In this document: piece by piece, positions 8,959 to 18,072 of the stretch | Numbering within the stretch: position 1 is the stretch's first letter | Layout: each line of letters starts with the position of its first letter | Source of the DNA: JAPOXR01 sp964291445 | GTDB taxonomy: Bacteria; Pseudomonadota; Alphaproteobacteria; Rhodobacterales; Rhodobacteraceae | Direction: 5' to 3' | Length of the DNA: 64,000 nt | Assembly: GCA_964291445.2 (NCBI GenBank) | Contig: OZ219864.1 | Location: 806,001 to 870,000 of the forward strand | Position numbers and translations under genes: made by a program | The notes under the pieces: model-generated | The model's database searches: none | Told to the model about the DNA's origin: nothing | What the model saw: the letters and a program-made list of their open reading frames with translations, nothing else

Positions 8959-9052
8959 ATTGCCAGCCGGTTGGACGGTCGCTGCAGATAATGGCCAGCC
9001 ACCGCAGCACCGGGCCTGGCTGGCGCCAATGCCGGGAAGGGGAGAGATGACG

Positions 9053-10384
9053 ATGTCCGAACAACGAGGGAGGCCGGGAGAGAAGCTGGCCGCACTTGAC
9101 TGGTCGACCGAGGGAATCGTTGCCCGCCGGGACCGGTATTACGCCGCCTCGCAACGGGCATTCGTACCCTATGCGACGCCGCAGATCTTCAAGCGGGGAC
9201 GCGGGCAGTATCTGTGGGACGAGAACGGGCGGCGCTACACCGATCTCCTGGGGATGAATGTCTGCATCAGTGCCGGTCATGCCCATCCCGGGGTTGTTGA
9301 TGCGGTCGTGGAACAGGCCGGCGAGCTCCAGCACTGCACGACGATGTTCTATCACCCGACCCCGGCCCATCTTGCCGAGGAGTTGGCAGCCACCCTTCCG
9401 GACGGGCATGACTGGGTGGCGCATTTCACCAATAGTGGCTCGGAGGCCATCGACCTCGCCCTGCTCATGGCAAGAAGCCATACCGGCAATATCGACTTCC
9501 TGTCGCTGCATAATTCCTATCACGGAGCAACCTCGGCGGCGCAGGCGCTGACCGGCGTCCAGCCCTTCCGCCACCCGGTTCCACAGCTCGGCGGGATCCG
9601 GTTTGCCCCCGAGCCAAATCCCTATCGCGGTGCGCATGGGGACAATGTTGAAGGATATTTGTCGGAGTTGGAGCGGGTTATCGACCACGAGACCAGCGGC
9701 CGGCTTGCCGGCATGATCATCGAGCCGGTCCAGGGCTATGGCGGAATCGTCGACATGCTGCCCGGCTATATCGCCGGCGCATTCGAACGGGTGCGGGCAG
9801 CTGGCGGCGTATGCGTGATCGACGAGGTGCAATCCGGGGTCGGCCGTACCGGAGGGAATTTCTGGGCCTTTGAAGGGCATGGCGTGGTGCCGGACATCGT
9901 GGTGATGGCCAAGGGGATCGGCAACGGGTTCCCGCTCGGGGCGGTTCTTGCCCAGCGTCATGTGGCCGAGTCGATGGCATCGAGATTTCTCTTCCATACC
10001 TATGGCGCGAACCCGGTCTCATGCGCGGCCGGACGGGCGGTGCTGCAGGTGCTGCGTGACGAGGAATTGCAGGCCAATGCCGGCCGCGTCGGCGGCGCCC
10101 TGCTTGCCAGGCTCCGGGATCTCGAACAGCGATACCCGATCATCGGCGAGGTCCGGGGAAAGGGGCTGATGCTGGCGATCGAACTGGTCGAGGACCGGAA
10201 ATCCAGGTCGCCGGCACCGGACGCAACCGCCGCAATCTTCGAGCGGGCGCGGGATGAGGGGGTGATCATGAGCAAGTCAGGCGTGTTCCGAAATGTCCTG
10301 CGTATCGTGCCGCCGCTTTGCCTCGACATGCAGGATGTGGACCCGATCGCCGAGGCGCTCGACCGCAGCTTCGCCGCGTTGTAG
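9053..10384 (+). CDS. Class III PLP-dependent aminotransferase (AGXT2-like)
   Basis: This 443-residue aminotransferase has a nearly complete class III signature. It includes NSGSEAIDLAL, a cofactor-contact region IIEPVQGYGG and the VIDEVQSGVGRTG Asp. The Schiff-base lysine lies in VVMAKGIGNGFPLG, about residue 287. It most resembles the alanine-glyoxylate transaminase 2 group, which uses glyoxylate or pyruvate as acceptor. I chose the ATG at 9053 because AAGGGGAG at 9037-9044 lies 8 bases upstream; an ATG at 9047 is the alternative. It follows the MttB gene by about 95 bases on the same strand and may process the amino acid produced by demethylation; that link is inferred. Confidence 0.85.
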   Translation: MSEQRGRPGEKLAALDWSTEGIVARRDRYYAASQRAFVPYATPQIFKRGRGQYLWDENGRRYTDLLGMNVCISAGHAHPGVVDAVVEQAGELQHCTTMFYHPTPAHLAEELAATLPDGHDWVAHFTNSGSEAIDLALLMARSHTGNIDFLSLHNSYHGATSAAQALTGVQPFRHPVPQLGGIRFAPEPNPYRGAHGDNVEGYLSELERVIDHETSGRLAGMIIEPVQGYGGIVDMLPGYIAGAFERVRAAGGVCVIDEVQSGVGRTGGNFWAFEGHGVVPDIVVMAKGIGNGFPLGAVLAQRHVAESMASRFLFHTYGANPVSCAAGRAVLQVLRDEELQANAGRVGGALLARLRDLEQRYPIIGEVRGKGLMLAIELVEDRKSRSPAPDATAAIFERARDEGVIMSKSGVFRNVLRIVPPLCLDMQDVDPIAEALDRSFAAL

Positions 10385-10555
10385 TCGGCGGGGGACGAAA
10401 CATCGTCATCCATCTCCCTGCCGGGCATTGGAGTACCCGTAACCCACCTCGATGCCGGGCAATCATTGTGCAACGGCTGCGTCCAGGAATGGCGGATCAT
10501 GTCGGGAAATCAACCGATTGACCAGGTCGCAACAGCTTGCATGGCCCGCTGTTTC

Positions 10556-10585
10556 TTGGCAATTTGTCGAGGTTCCACATATTGT
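10556..10585 (+). promoter_or_regulatory. Possible sigma-70 promoter for the binding-protein gene
   Basis: TTGGCA (10556-10561) and TATTGT (10580-10585) are separated by 18 bases and lie about 65 bases before the ATG at 10650. This is a moderate match to the housekeeping consensus in the 265-base gap after the aminotransferase gene. It is a visual match only. Confidence 0.35.
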
Positions 10586-10649
10586 ACGCGCGCCGGAAGG
10601 AATTCTGGTAAGGTGACAAGGGACTCAACAACATAATCGGGAGAATATC

Positions 10650-12200
10650 ATGATGCCCAATCTAAGCCGTCGCGGAATCCTCAAGGCAGGCGCGGCAACA
10701 CTCGCCGCGACCTCGCTGACCCCATTTGCTGCGCATTCGATGCCGAAAATGGGCGGCACCCTCCGGTTGGGTATTGGAGGAGCAAACACATCGGATAGCT
10801 GGGATGGCGGTTCCCACTCCGACATCTACATGCAGATGGCCGCCCATGGCGCGATCTTTGACTGCCTGACGGAAATCGATGCCCAGGGCAACCTGGTCGG
10901 CGAACTTGCCGAGAGCTGGGAGGCGAACGCCGATGCCTCGGTCTGGACCTTCAACCTGCGCAAGGGCGTGACGTTCCACAATGGCAAGAGCTTCGGAGCC
11001 GACGACGTCATCGAGACGCTCAACGACCATGTATTGCCCGACTCGAAATCGGCGGCGAAGCCGATCGTGGCCAATGTGGACACGATGGAGAAGACCGGCG
11101 AGCACCAGGTGGTGATGACGCTCAAGGCCGGCAATGCCGACTTTGCCTACCTGTTGTCGGACTACCATCTGTTCATTCATCCGGCCGGCATGCTCCAGGA
11201 GTCGAAGGCCACGGGAATTGGTACCGGCCTCTACAAGGTCGACAATTTCGATCCCGGAGTCAGGCTGCTGTGTTCCCGGGTGGACGGCCATTACAAGGAT
11301 GGCAAGGCCGGCTGGTTCGACAGCATCGAGATGATCGCGATCAATGACAAGTCGGCCAGGATGAACGCCCTGCTGACCGGCCAGGTCGATGCCGTCAACA
11401 GGGTTGATTTCCAGATCGAACCGTTGATGCGCGCCAATCCGAATATCGAGATTTTCGAGGTGACCGGCAATCAGCATTACACGTTCCCGATGCTGACCAA
11501 TCTGCCGCCACTTGATGATCTGAATGTTCGCAAGGCGCTCAAATATGCGATCAAACGCCAGGAAATGGTGGACAAGATACTTCTTGGTCACGGTGCGCTC
11601 GGTAATGACAGCCCGATCGGTCCGGCCAACCAGTTCTATGCCGACGACCTGCCGCAACTCGAATACGACCCGGACAAGGCCAGGTTCCACCTGAAGGAAG
11701 CCGGGATGGAGTCGTTGCAGATTGACCTGTCGGCCTCCGAGGCCGCCTTCGTGGGTGCGGTGGATGCGGCCCAGTTGATCCAGTCCTCGGCCAAGGAGGC
11801 TGGCATCAGTGTCAATGTCGTCCAGGAGGCGGCGGACGGCTACTGGTCGAATGTCTGGCTGAAGAAGCCGTGGTGTGCCTGTTTCTGGTCAGGAAGGGCA
11901 ACCGAGGACTGGATGTTCTCGACTGCATACGAGCTGGGTGTGCCGTGGAATGATACCCATTGGGACAATGCCCGCTTCCAGGAACTGCTGATCCAGGGTC
12001 GGACGGAACTCGACAATGAGAAGCGCCGCACAATCTACCACGAGATGCAGGCGCTCATTTCGGCCGAAGGCGGCACCATCCTGCCGATGTTTGCCAATTA
12101 TGTCGACGCTGCATCAACGGCGTTGACCCATGATGATGCCATTGGCAATGTCTGGGGGATGGACAGCGCAAGGATCACCGAACGCTGGTGGTTTGCCTGA
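10650..12200 (+). CDS. ABC transporter substrate-binding protein, family 5 (peptide/opine type), Tat-exported
   Basis: This 516-residue periplasmic binding protein of the DppA/OppA class begins with a twin-arginine signal (SRRGILKAG, then a hydrophobic stretch to about residue 35). Family motifs include LAESWEANADASVWTFNLRK and VTFHNGKSFGADDVIETLND. GGGAG precedes the ATG at 10650. No permease or ATPase genes follow: a strong terminator at 12229 and a convergent LysR gene come next. It must therefore borrow membrane components encoded elsewhere. Dpp/Opp-class proteins bind peptides, opines or other amines. Given the amine-degradation genes just upstream, an amine-containing ligand is plausible but unproven. 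Confidence 0.85.
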   Translation: MMPNLSRRGILKAGAATLAATSLTPFAAHSMPKMGGTLRLGIGGANTSDSWDGGSHSDIYMQMAAHGAIFDCLTEIDAQGNLVGELAESWEANADASVWTFNLRKGVTFHNGKSFGADDVIETLNDHVLPDSKSAAKPIVANVDTMEKTGEHQVVMTLKAGNADFAYLLSDYHLFIHPAGMLQESKATGIGTGLYKVDNFDPGVRLLCSRVDGHYKDGKAGWFDSIEMIAINDKSARMNALLTGQVDAVNRVDFQIEPLMRANPNIEIFEVTGNQHYTFPMLTNLPPLDDLNVRKALKYAIKRQEMVDKILLGHGALGNDSPIGPANQFYADDLPQLEYDPDKARFHLKEAGMESLQIDLSASEAAFVGAVDAAQLIQSSAKEAGISVNVVQEAADGYWSNVWLKKPWCACFWSGRATEDWMFSTAYELGVPWNDTHWDNARFQELLIQGRTELDNEKRRTIYHEMQALISAEGGTILPMFANYVDAASTALTHDDAIGNVWGMDSARITERWWFA

Positions 12201-12228
12201 TCCAGGCTGGTCAGCTGCAAGATCGGAG

Positions 12229-12257
12229 CGCCCCGCAGATCGCGGGGCGTTTCCTTT
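12229..12257 (+). terminator. Rho-independent terminator
   Basis: A perfect 8-bp stem, CGCCCCGC/GCGGGGCG with a 5-base loop (12229-12249), is followed by TTTCCTTT. It lies 28 bases after the stop of the binding-protein gene. It supports a monocistronic transcript end. Confidence 0.8.
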
Positions 12258-12437
12258 GGGGCTCCCGGAATTGACCGTGCTGGCAAGATTGGCCGTATCC
12301 CGCCGGAATTTCCGGCGGCGTAATCGTGCCTGGCCGGATCTCCTGTCCATCGGGCCCGCAACCTGAACGCGTCGTTCCCGGGGGATGAGCCTGGGCGATG
12401 GGGGGATTGGGCAGAACCGAATCCCGGCCGGCCGTGG

Positions 12438-13364
12438 TCAATGTGACGTGTCGCCGACATGCATGAACTCGCGAAAGGCGGCGGCGGCGCCATTCAGCTC
12501 GGCATCGGCAGCCCAGGCCATGCCGACATCCATTGTCGGAACCGGATCGGCCAGCGAGGTGGCCTCCACCCGGCGGCCGTCGAGAGACCATGGGCGATAG
12601 ACCATGTCGGACAGGATGGTGACCCCCATGCCTCCTGCAACGAGCGACCTGACTGCCTCGAGGGACGATGTGCGGAAAATCGTCCCGGGCCTGTAGGCGG
12701 TCTTGTTCCAGTAGCGCTGTGTCGTGTTGCTCGCCTCGTCCACCGTCAGCATGATGTAGGGCTGGAGGGCCACGTCTGCGAGGGTGATGGTGTCTTGTGC
12801 CAGGAGTGGATGCAGTGTCGGCAGCCATAGGCGCCGACGCGACTGCATCAAGGTTTCGAAGCTCAGCCCCTCCTGGTCAATGATGTTTGATGTCAACATG
12901 ACCGCCAGGTCAAACTCGCCGGTGACCAACCCGTCCTCGATCACGGATCGCGGGGCCTCGGTCAGTTGCAGGTCGACACCCGGACAATAGCGGGAGAACC
13001 GTTCGAGGAAGGGCGGGACGTAGTAACCGGCCACCGTATAGGTCAATGCCAGCCGCAATTGCCCGTGGACGTGATCCATCTTCCGGCGAGGTGCCTGGAC
13101 CGCCTCGTCCACGGCCGCCAGGATCCGACGGGCGTGGTCGAGAAAGATGTTGCCCTCATGGGTCAGCGAGACGCCGCTGCCATGCCGGACAAAAAGCTGA
13201 CTGCCGATGATCCCCTCGAGCTGCTTGACGGCCGTGGTAAGCGCCGATTGCGAGACGTTGAGTTCCTTGGCGGCGAGTGAGACTTGCCCGGCATTGGCGA
13301 CGGCGGTGAAATACCGGATCTGACGAAATGTTGGTTTTATCATTTTCGATATCGTGGATTGCAT
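12438..13364 (-). CDS. LysR-family transcriptional regulator
   Basis: This 308-residue protein has an N-terminal winged HTH (FRQIRYFTAVANAGQVSLAA, then ELNVSQSALTTAVKQLEG, about residues 12-65) and a LysR substrate-binding domain from about 95 to 300. It is transcribed divergently from the TorT/ABC/Pxp operon across a 270-base AT-rich gap containing a perfect palindrome. This is the classical arrangement for a LysR activator of the neighbouring operon with a pathway intermediate as coinducer. The start could also be the internal Met at residue 8 (MIKPTFRQIRYF), closer to the usual LysR N-terminus. The regulatory target is inferred from position. Confidence 0.85.
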   Translation of the reverse strand: MQSTISKMIKPTFRQIRYFTAVANAGQVSLAAKELNVSQSALTTAVKQLEGIIGSQLFVRHGSGVSLTHEGNIFLDHARRILAAVDEAVQAPRRKMDHVHGQLRLALTYTVAGYYVPPFLERFSRYCPGVDLQLTEAPRSVIEDGLVTGEFDLAVMLTSNIIDQEGLSFETLMQSRRRLWLPTLHPLLAQDTITLADVALQPYIMLTVDEASNTTQRYWNKTAYRPGTIFRTSSLEAVRSLVAGGMGVTILSDMVYRPWSLDGRRVEATSLADPVPTMDVGMAWAADAELNGAAAAFREFMHVGDTSH

Positions 13365-13633
13365 TTTTCGATTTCATGGCAACAACAGCGGATTGTGTGT
13401 CCCTCCAGCCCGATACCAGACAAGTTTCTTCAACATGTTGAATAATAATAATTTACATGGACATGGCAACAGGGTGTCAATCGCATTCTGCCATAACTTG
13501 TCCAGAGATATTATCAATAATACAGAATAATATAACCTATTATTCGTATTTTACAATTTCATCTTTCCCATTCAGAATTTCAGCAGATCGCCCAGGATGG
13601 GCGACAATCCGAAATTTTCCCGAGGAGGATGAC
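13365..13633. promoter_or_regulatory. Divergent AT-rich control region with 14-bp palindrome
   Basis: This gap separates the LysR gene from the importer/carboxylase operon. It is strikingly AT-rich from about 13430 to 13570 compared with its surroundings. The perfect palindrome TTCAACATGTTGAA lies at 13429-13442. It fits a dyad operator, and LysR sites often contain a T-N11-A dyad. The operon ribosome binding site, GAGGAGG at 13622-13628, is at the right edge. Confidence 0.5.
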
Positions 13634-14713
13634 ATGAACAGGTTACACAATCTCTTGCCAGGATCGACTGCCGTGACCCTGGCACTGTGCCTTGGTACAG
13701 CAGTGCAGGCCGAAGACTGGTTTCCGTACCAGGTCGAGGTCTGGGACCCGCCATTCGACATGTCGAGCCCACGCACCAACATGGATTACGTGCCCCTGGA
13801 TGGTGCCAGCCAGAAATGGGACCTCTGCATTTCCTTTCCGCACATGAAGGATGCCTACTGGTTGGGGGTCGATTACGGCGTTGTCGAGGAAGCCAGGCGT
13901 CTTGGCGTTGCCGCAACCGTGGTCGAGGCCGGCGGGTATACCGAACTCGCCACGCAGATCTCGCAGATCGAGGATTGCGTATCGGCCGGCGCCGATGCAG
14001 TGATCATCGGCGCCATCTCGTTTGACGGGCTCAACAACCTCGTCGGCGAAATCCGGGCCAAGGACATCCCGGTCATCGACGTGATCAACGGCATGTCATC
14101 GGACGAACTCTCGGCCAAATCCCTGGTCTCCTTTGGCGAAATGGGCGCCAAGGCAGGCCAGTTCCTGGCAAGGCTGCACCCCGAAGGCGGCGAGCCAGCC
14201 AAGGCAGCATGGTTCCCCGGACCGGCCGGGGCCGGTTGGGTCGAGGCCGGCAATGCCGGGTTCGCCGGCGCCATCGAGGGCAGTGCCGTCAACCTTGTCG
14301 ACACCAGGTACGGTGATACCGGCAAGGAGGTCCAGGCCAAGCTTGTCGAGGATACGCTCGAGGCGCATCCCGATCTCGGCTATGTCGTGGGAACGGCGGT
14401 GACGGCGGAGGCAGCGGTGCCGATACTGCGGTCGCGTGGGCTGACCGACCAGGTCAAGGTCATCTCCTATTACTATACCCCCGGCGTGGATCGCGGCATC
14501 GCCCGTGGCCAGGTCCTGGCCGCACCGACCGACTCGCCGGTGATCCAGGGCCGGATCGCAGTCGACCAGGCGGTGCGAATCCTCGAGGGTGAGGACCATG
14601 CCAGGCATGTGGGCCCTGCGCTCTACGTTGTCACGCAGGAAAACCACGGGGAGTTTGATTCATCCTCGACCCTGGCTCCGGACGGCTTCCGGCCAGTCTT
14701 CACCGTCGAATAG
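13634..14713 (+). CDS. TorT-like periplasmic sugar-binding-fold protein (ABC importer)
   Basis: This 359-residue type I periplasmic binding protein has a signal peptide cleaved near AVQA-ED (about residue 26). Its N-terminal region, W-x-PYQVEVWDPPF, resembles TorT, the sensor-type binding protein of the TMAO system. The core is ribose-binding-like (DAVIIGAISFDGLNNLVGEI, then IPVIDVINGM). GAGGAGG lies 5 bases before the ATG at 13634; an upstream in-frame ATG at 13457 lies in the control region and is rejected. It is the first gene of an operon with a ribose-type ATPase and permease. It probably serves as the importer's ligand-capture subunit rather than as a TorS partner. The ligand is unknown. 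Confidence 0.8.
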   Translation: MNRLHNLLPGSTAVTLALCLGTAVQAEDWFPYQVEVWDPPFDMSSPRTNMDYVPLDGASQKWDLCISFPHMKDAYWLGVDYGVVEEARRLGVAATVVEAGGYTELATQISQIEDCVSAGADAVIIGAISFDGLNNLVGEIRAKDIPVIDVINGMSSDELSAKSLVSFGEMGAKAGQFLARLHPEGGEPAKAAWFPGPAGAGWVEAGNAGFAGAIEGSAVNLVDTRYGDTGKEVQAKLVEDTLEAHPDLGYVVGTAVTAEAAVPILRSRGLTDQVKVISYYYTPGVDRGIARGQVLAAPTDSPVIQGRIAVDQAVRILEGEDHARHVGPALYVVTQENHGEFDSSSTLAPDGFRPVFTVE

Positions 14714-14729
14714 ACCAAGGGAGCGGCCC

Positions 14730-16283
14730 ATTTCCTCCCGCGTCCAGACGCCGCCAACCGAAGGCGCCTCGCCCGCTGCGGGCGAGGCGCTGGTCGCGGC
14801 CATTTCCATAACCAGGGACTATCCGGGAGTGCGGGCGCTGAATGACGTCAACCTGGACCTCCGGGCAGGAGAGGCGCATGTCCTGTTCGGAGAAAACGGT
14901 GCCGGGAAGTCGACCCTGATCTCGATCCTGGCCGGGGCCGAGCGACCGACCTCCGGCACGCTCCGGTTCCGGGGACAGGAGATTATCCTCCATTCGGTGC
15001 ATGATGCACGGAAACTGGGCATTTCGGCCGTTTTCCAGGAATTCTCGCTCATTCCGCAGATGACCGTGGAGGAGAATCTTTTTCTCGGTGCAGAACCCAG
15101 GAAAGGTGTGTTTCTGGAGCGGCGGCGCAGCCGCGAGCATGCAAGGGGAATCCTGGAGGAACTCGATTTTCAAATCGATCCGGCAGCCCGGGTCGATCAG
15201 TTGACCCGGGCCGAGCAGCAGATGGTGGAAATCGCCAAGGCATTCCGGTCCGATTTGTCGGTGCTGATCCTGGATGAGCCGACCGCGTCGCTGAACAATT
15301 ACGAGTCGGACAAGCTTTTTGCCCTGATCGACGATTTGACAAGGCGTGGAATCGGCATCGTCTACATCACGCATCGTATGGGCGAGATACGACGCATCGG
15401 AGATCGTATCTCCGTGTTGCGGGACGGCATCCTGATCGACACGCTGGATGCGCAGACCGCATCCGAATCGGATTTGGTCCATTTGATGACCGGCCGCGAG
15501 GTCGGCGAGATCTTTCCGGCCCGGATACCGCAACCTGCAGGCAAGAACCTGCTGGCGGTCTCCGGACTGACGACACGCGACGGTGCGGTGGTGGGAGCGT
15601 CGCTTCAGGTGAGCGCTGGCGAAATCGTGGGGTTGGCCGGGCTGGTGGGCTCCGGCAAGTCCGAGCTGTGCCAGGCGGCGTTCGGCACCAGGTCGATTGC
15701 CGATGGGAATGTGTCGTATCTCGGTCATGACATCACCGGCCGCGATCCGAAAGGCAATATCAGGGACGGGTTCCTCTACCTGCCGCCCGACCGGCGGATG
15801 GAGGGGCTAGCCATGATGCGTCCGGCGCGTGAGAACATTGCCCTGGCGGCGCTGGATGTCAGCCCGTTTTCCAAGGGGCCATGGCTGACCCTGGGACGCG
15901 AGAGACGGATGACACAGGATTTGGCCGATCGGCTGAATTTGCAACCCCGGCAGATCGAACGGCCTGCAGATTTGTTCTCGGGCGGCAACCAGCAGAAGGT
16001 CATGCTGGCCCGCAGCCTGACTCGCGAATTCCGTCTGATCGTCTATGACGAGCCGACAGTTGGTGTCGACGTCGGCACCCGTGCCGCGATCTACCAGTTC
16101 ATCGTGGAACTTGCGCGGGGTGGCATGGCAGTTGTTCTCGTCTCGTCCGACCTGCCCGAGATCATCCACCTCAGTCACCGGGTCTACGTATTCCACCGTG
16201 GACAGGTGCAGGCGGAACTTGCCGGCGAGGATCTGACCGAAGAATCGGTCCTGGCCAATTTCTTCGACAGGGAGGCGGCCTGA
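14730..16283 (+). CDS. Sugar-type ABC transporter ATP-binding protein (RbsA/MglA family, two NBDs)
   Basis: This protein of about 517 residues has two nucleotide-binding domains: Walker A GENGAGKST and Walker B LLILDEPTASL-type in the first, and a second half with a degenerate Walker A (GLVGSGKSE) and the signature FSGGNQQKVMLARSL. It energises import by the adjacent permease and TorT-like protein. The start is unusual: no ATG, GTG or TTG lies between the upstream stop and the conserved region. An ATT at 14730 sits 6 bases after AAGGGAG (14717-14723), so I call ATT initiation. Alternatives are ATGs at 14589-14607, which would overlap the previous gene by over 100 bases. The product call is sure; the start is not. 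Confidence 0.8.
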   Translation: MSSRVQTPPTEGASPAAGEALVAAISITRDYPGVRALNDVNLDLRAGEAHVLFGENGAGKSTLISILAGAERPTSGTLRFRGQEIILHSVHDARKLGISAVFQEFSLIPQMTVEENLFLGAEPRKGVFLERRRSREHARGILEELDFQIDPAARVDQLTRAEQQMVEIAKAFRSDLSVLILDEPTASLNNYESDKLFALIDDLTRRGIGIVYITHRMGEIRRIGDRISVLRDGILIDTLDAQTASESDLVHLMTGREVGEIFPARIPQPAGKNLLAVSGLTTRDGAVVGASLQVSAGEIVGLAGLVGSGKSELCQAAFGTRSIADGNVSYLGHDITGRDPKGNIRDGFLYLPPDRRMEGLAMMRPARENIALAALDVSPFSKGPWLTLGRERRMTQDLADRLNLQPRQIERPADLFSGGNQQKVMLARSLTREFRLIVYDEPTVGVDVGTRAAIYQFIVELARGGMAVVLVSSDLPEIIHLSHRVYVFHRGQVQAELAGEDLTEESVLANFFDREAA

Positions 16284-17287
16284 TGGCCAGGGACAAGACT
16301 GCCACCCTCATTCTCAAGCGAGCCTTCGTCAAGCTGGGCATCCTGCCCTTCCTGTTGCTGGCCGCCCTGTTGATCTTCACATTGATGTCCGAGAATTTCC
16401 TGACAATGCGCAACCTGACCAACGTGTTCAGGCAGTCCGTCTATCTCACCATCGTCTCGATCGGCCAGATGCTGGCGCTGCTGACCGGCGGGTTCGACCT
16501 GTCGGTCGGAACCATTCTCGCCCTGGCCTCGGTGACCGGCGCCATGGCCATGGCATCAGCCTATGCCGCCATGCCGGACGCGGTCTGGCTGGCAATCACC
16601 ATTGGATGCCTTGCAGGTGTCGCGGCAGGAACGCTGATTGGGGTGGTCAATGGCGTGGGCGTGGCTTTCTTCAGCGTCTCGCCATTCATGATGTCGCTGG
16701 GCATGGCGTCCGTGGGGTTCGGTATCGCGCTCTACCTGACCGGCGGCGTGCCAGTCTACGGGATGCCAATCGAGTTTGGCGACACCTTTGGTTTCGGAAG
16801 CGTCATGGGAGTGCCGGTGCCGGTGGCAGTAGCCGCCCTGCTGGCGGCAGCGCTCTACATCTTTCTCTATCGCACGCCGTATGGCCGGCATCTCTACGCC
16901 GTCGGCGGCAACCTCAAGGCAGCATCGCTGTCGGGAATCAATACCCGGGTCACGCTCCTCTTCACCTACGTCATTTGTGCCTTCCTTGCCGCGGTGGCGG
17001 GGATCCTGCTGACGGCCAGGCTGGATACCGGCGAGGCCAATATCGGTGCGTCGATGCCACTGGAATCGATTGCCGCCTGTGTCATTGCCGGCGTCAGCCT
17101 GCGTGGTGGAACCGGAAGGCTGGAGAATGTCGTGCTGGGCGCCCTCTTCATCGGCCTGGTTCAAAACGGGATGAATCTCGCCCGGATCGAGAGCTACCTG
17201 CAAACGGTGGTGCTGGGCGCATTGCTGATCCTGGCGGTCATCGCCGACCAGATCCGCCTGACCTACGTGGCAACGCTGAAGGATTAG
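16283..17287 (+). CDS. Ribose-type ABC transporter permease (RbsC family)
   Basis: This 334-residue polytopic membrane protein shows about eight to ten hydrophobic segments. It has the BPD_transp_2 hallmarks: SIGQMLALLTGGFDLSVGT near residues 60-75, and ACVIAGVSLRGGTGRLENV with the conserved GG/GT region late in the protein. The ATG overlaps the last base of the ATPase stop. A single permease gene implies a homodimeric channel. With the TorT-like protein and the two-domain ATPase it makes a complete importer whose cargo presumably feeds the downstream carboxylase/Pxp enzymes. Confidence 0.87.
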   Translation: MARDKTATLILKRAFVKLGILPFLLLAALLIFTLMSENFLTMRNLTNVFRQSVYLTIVSIGQMLALLTGGFDLSVGTILALASVTGAMAMASAYAAMPDAVWLAITIGCLAGVAAGTLIGVVNGVGVAFFSVSPFMMSLGMASVGFGIALYLTGGVPVYGMPIEFGDTFGFGSVMGVPVPVAVAALLAAALYIFLYRTPYGRHLYAVGGNLKAASLSGINTRVTLLFTYVICAFLAAVAGILLTARLDTGEANIGASMPLESIAACVIAGVSLRGGTGRLENVVLGALFIGLVQNGMNLARIESYLQTVVLGALLILAVIADQIRLTYVATLKD

Positions 17288-17298
17288 GGAAACATGCC

Positions 17299-18072
17299 AT
17301 GCAGGTAGATATCAATTGTGACATGGGCGAAAGCTTCGGTCTCTACCAGATCGGAGATGATGCCGGCATCATGCCATTCATTACCCAGGCCAACATCGCC
17401 TGCGGCTTTCACGGCTCCGATCCCAACCACATGCGAAGAACGGTTGCGCTGGCGAACAAACACGGGGTCAAGGTCGGCGCCCATGTCTCGCTGCCCGATC
17501 TGCCAGGATTCGGGCGGCGGGAGATGAAGATCGATCGAGAGGAAATGAATAACATCATCCTCTACCAGATCGGCGCTCTGCTTGCCTTCCTTAAACTGGA
17601 AAGCATGACGCTCAGCTACCTCAAGCCACATGGAGCGCTGTATGGAATGGCCGCCCGGCAGGAGCACATTGCCGAGGCCGTTGCCGATGCCGCCTCCCTG
17701 TTTGACGTGCCCGTCACCGGCATCTCCGGAACATTGCACGAGGAAGTTTGCAAGAGACGCGGTGTGGGCTTCCAGCCCGAGTTCTTCGTGGATTTGGACT
17801 ATGATGATGACGGCCACCTGATCATTTCCCGCGAGCATGAGGCCGTAGCGCCGGAACTGGCCGCACGCCGGGCGGTGACCGCGGTGCGCGACGGAGTTCT
17901 GACGACCATTGGCGGCAGGACCTTGCCGGTTCGCGCCGAGACGATCTGCATTCATTCCGACACGCCAAACGCGGTGAAAATCGGAATGGCGGTCAATTCC
18001 GCCCTCAACCAGCTTGCCGCGGCGTGTGTGGACGGGCGGATCAAACGGGAGAAAATTCATGGCCAGACATGA
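17299..18072 (+). CDS. pxpA: LamB/YcsF family protein, PxpA (5-oxoprolinase subunit A-like)
   Basis: This 257-residue protein starts at ATG 17299 with the family N-terminus MQVDINCDMGESFG, followed by ANIACGFHGSDP and KPHGALYG. These hold the conserved acidic and histidine residues of the YcsF deacetylase-like barrel. In known systems PxpA works with PxpB and PxpC to cleave 5-oxoproline with ATP. Here it sits upstream of a biotin carrier and biotin carboxylase as well as PxpB/C. It may therefore act on a carboxylated lactam or amide rather than on 5-oxoproline; that is inference. It overlaps the carrier gene by 14 bases. Confidence 0.9.
   Translation: MQVDINCDMGESFGLYQIGDDAGIMPFITQANIACGFHGSDPNHMRRTVALANKHGVKVGAHVSLPDLPGFGRREMKIDREEMNNIILYQIGALLAFLKLESMTLSYLKPHGALYGMAARQEHIAEAVADAASLFDVPVTGISGTLHEEVCKRRGVGFQPEFFVDLDYDDDGHLIISREHEAVAPELAARRAVTAVRDGVLTTIGGRTLPVRAETICIHSDTPNAVKIGMAVNSALNQLAAACVDGRIKREKIHGQT

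Noticed and set aside
13457..13633. In-frame upstream extension of the TorT-like gene
   Set aside because: It crosses the AT-rich control region, lacks a signal-peptide start, and the true start has GAGGAGG at 13622.
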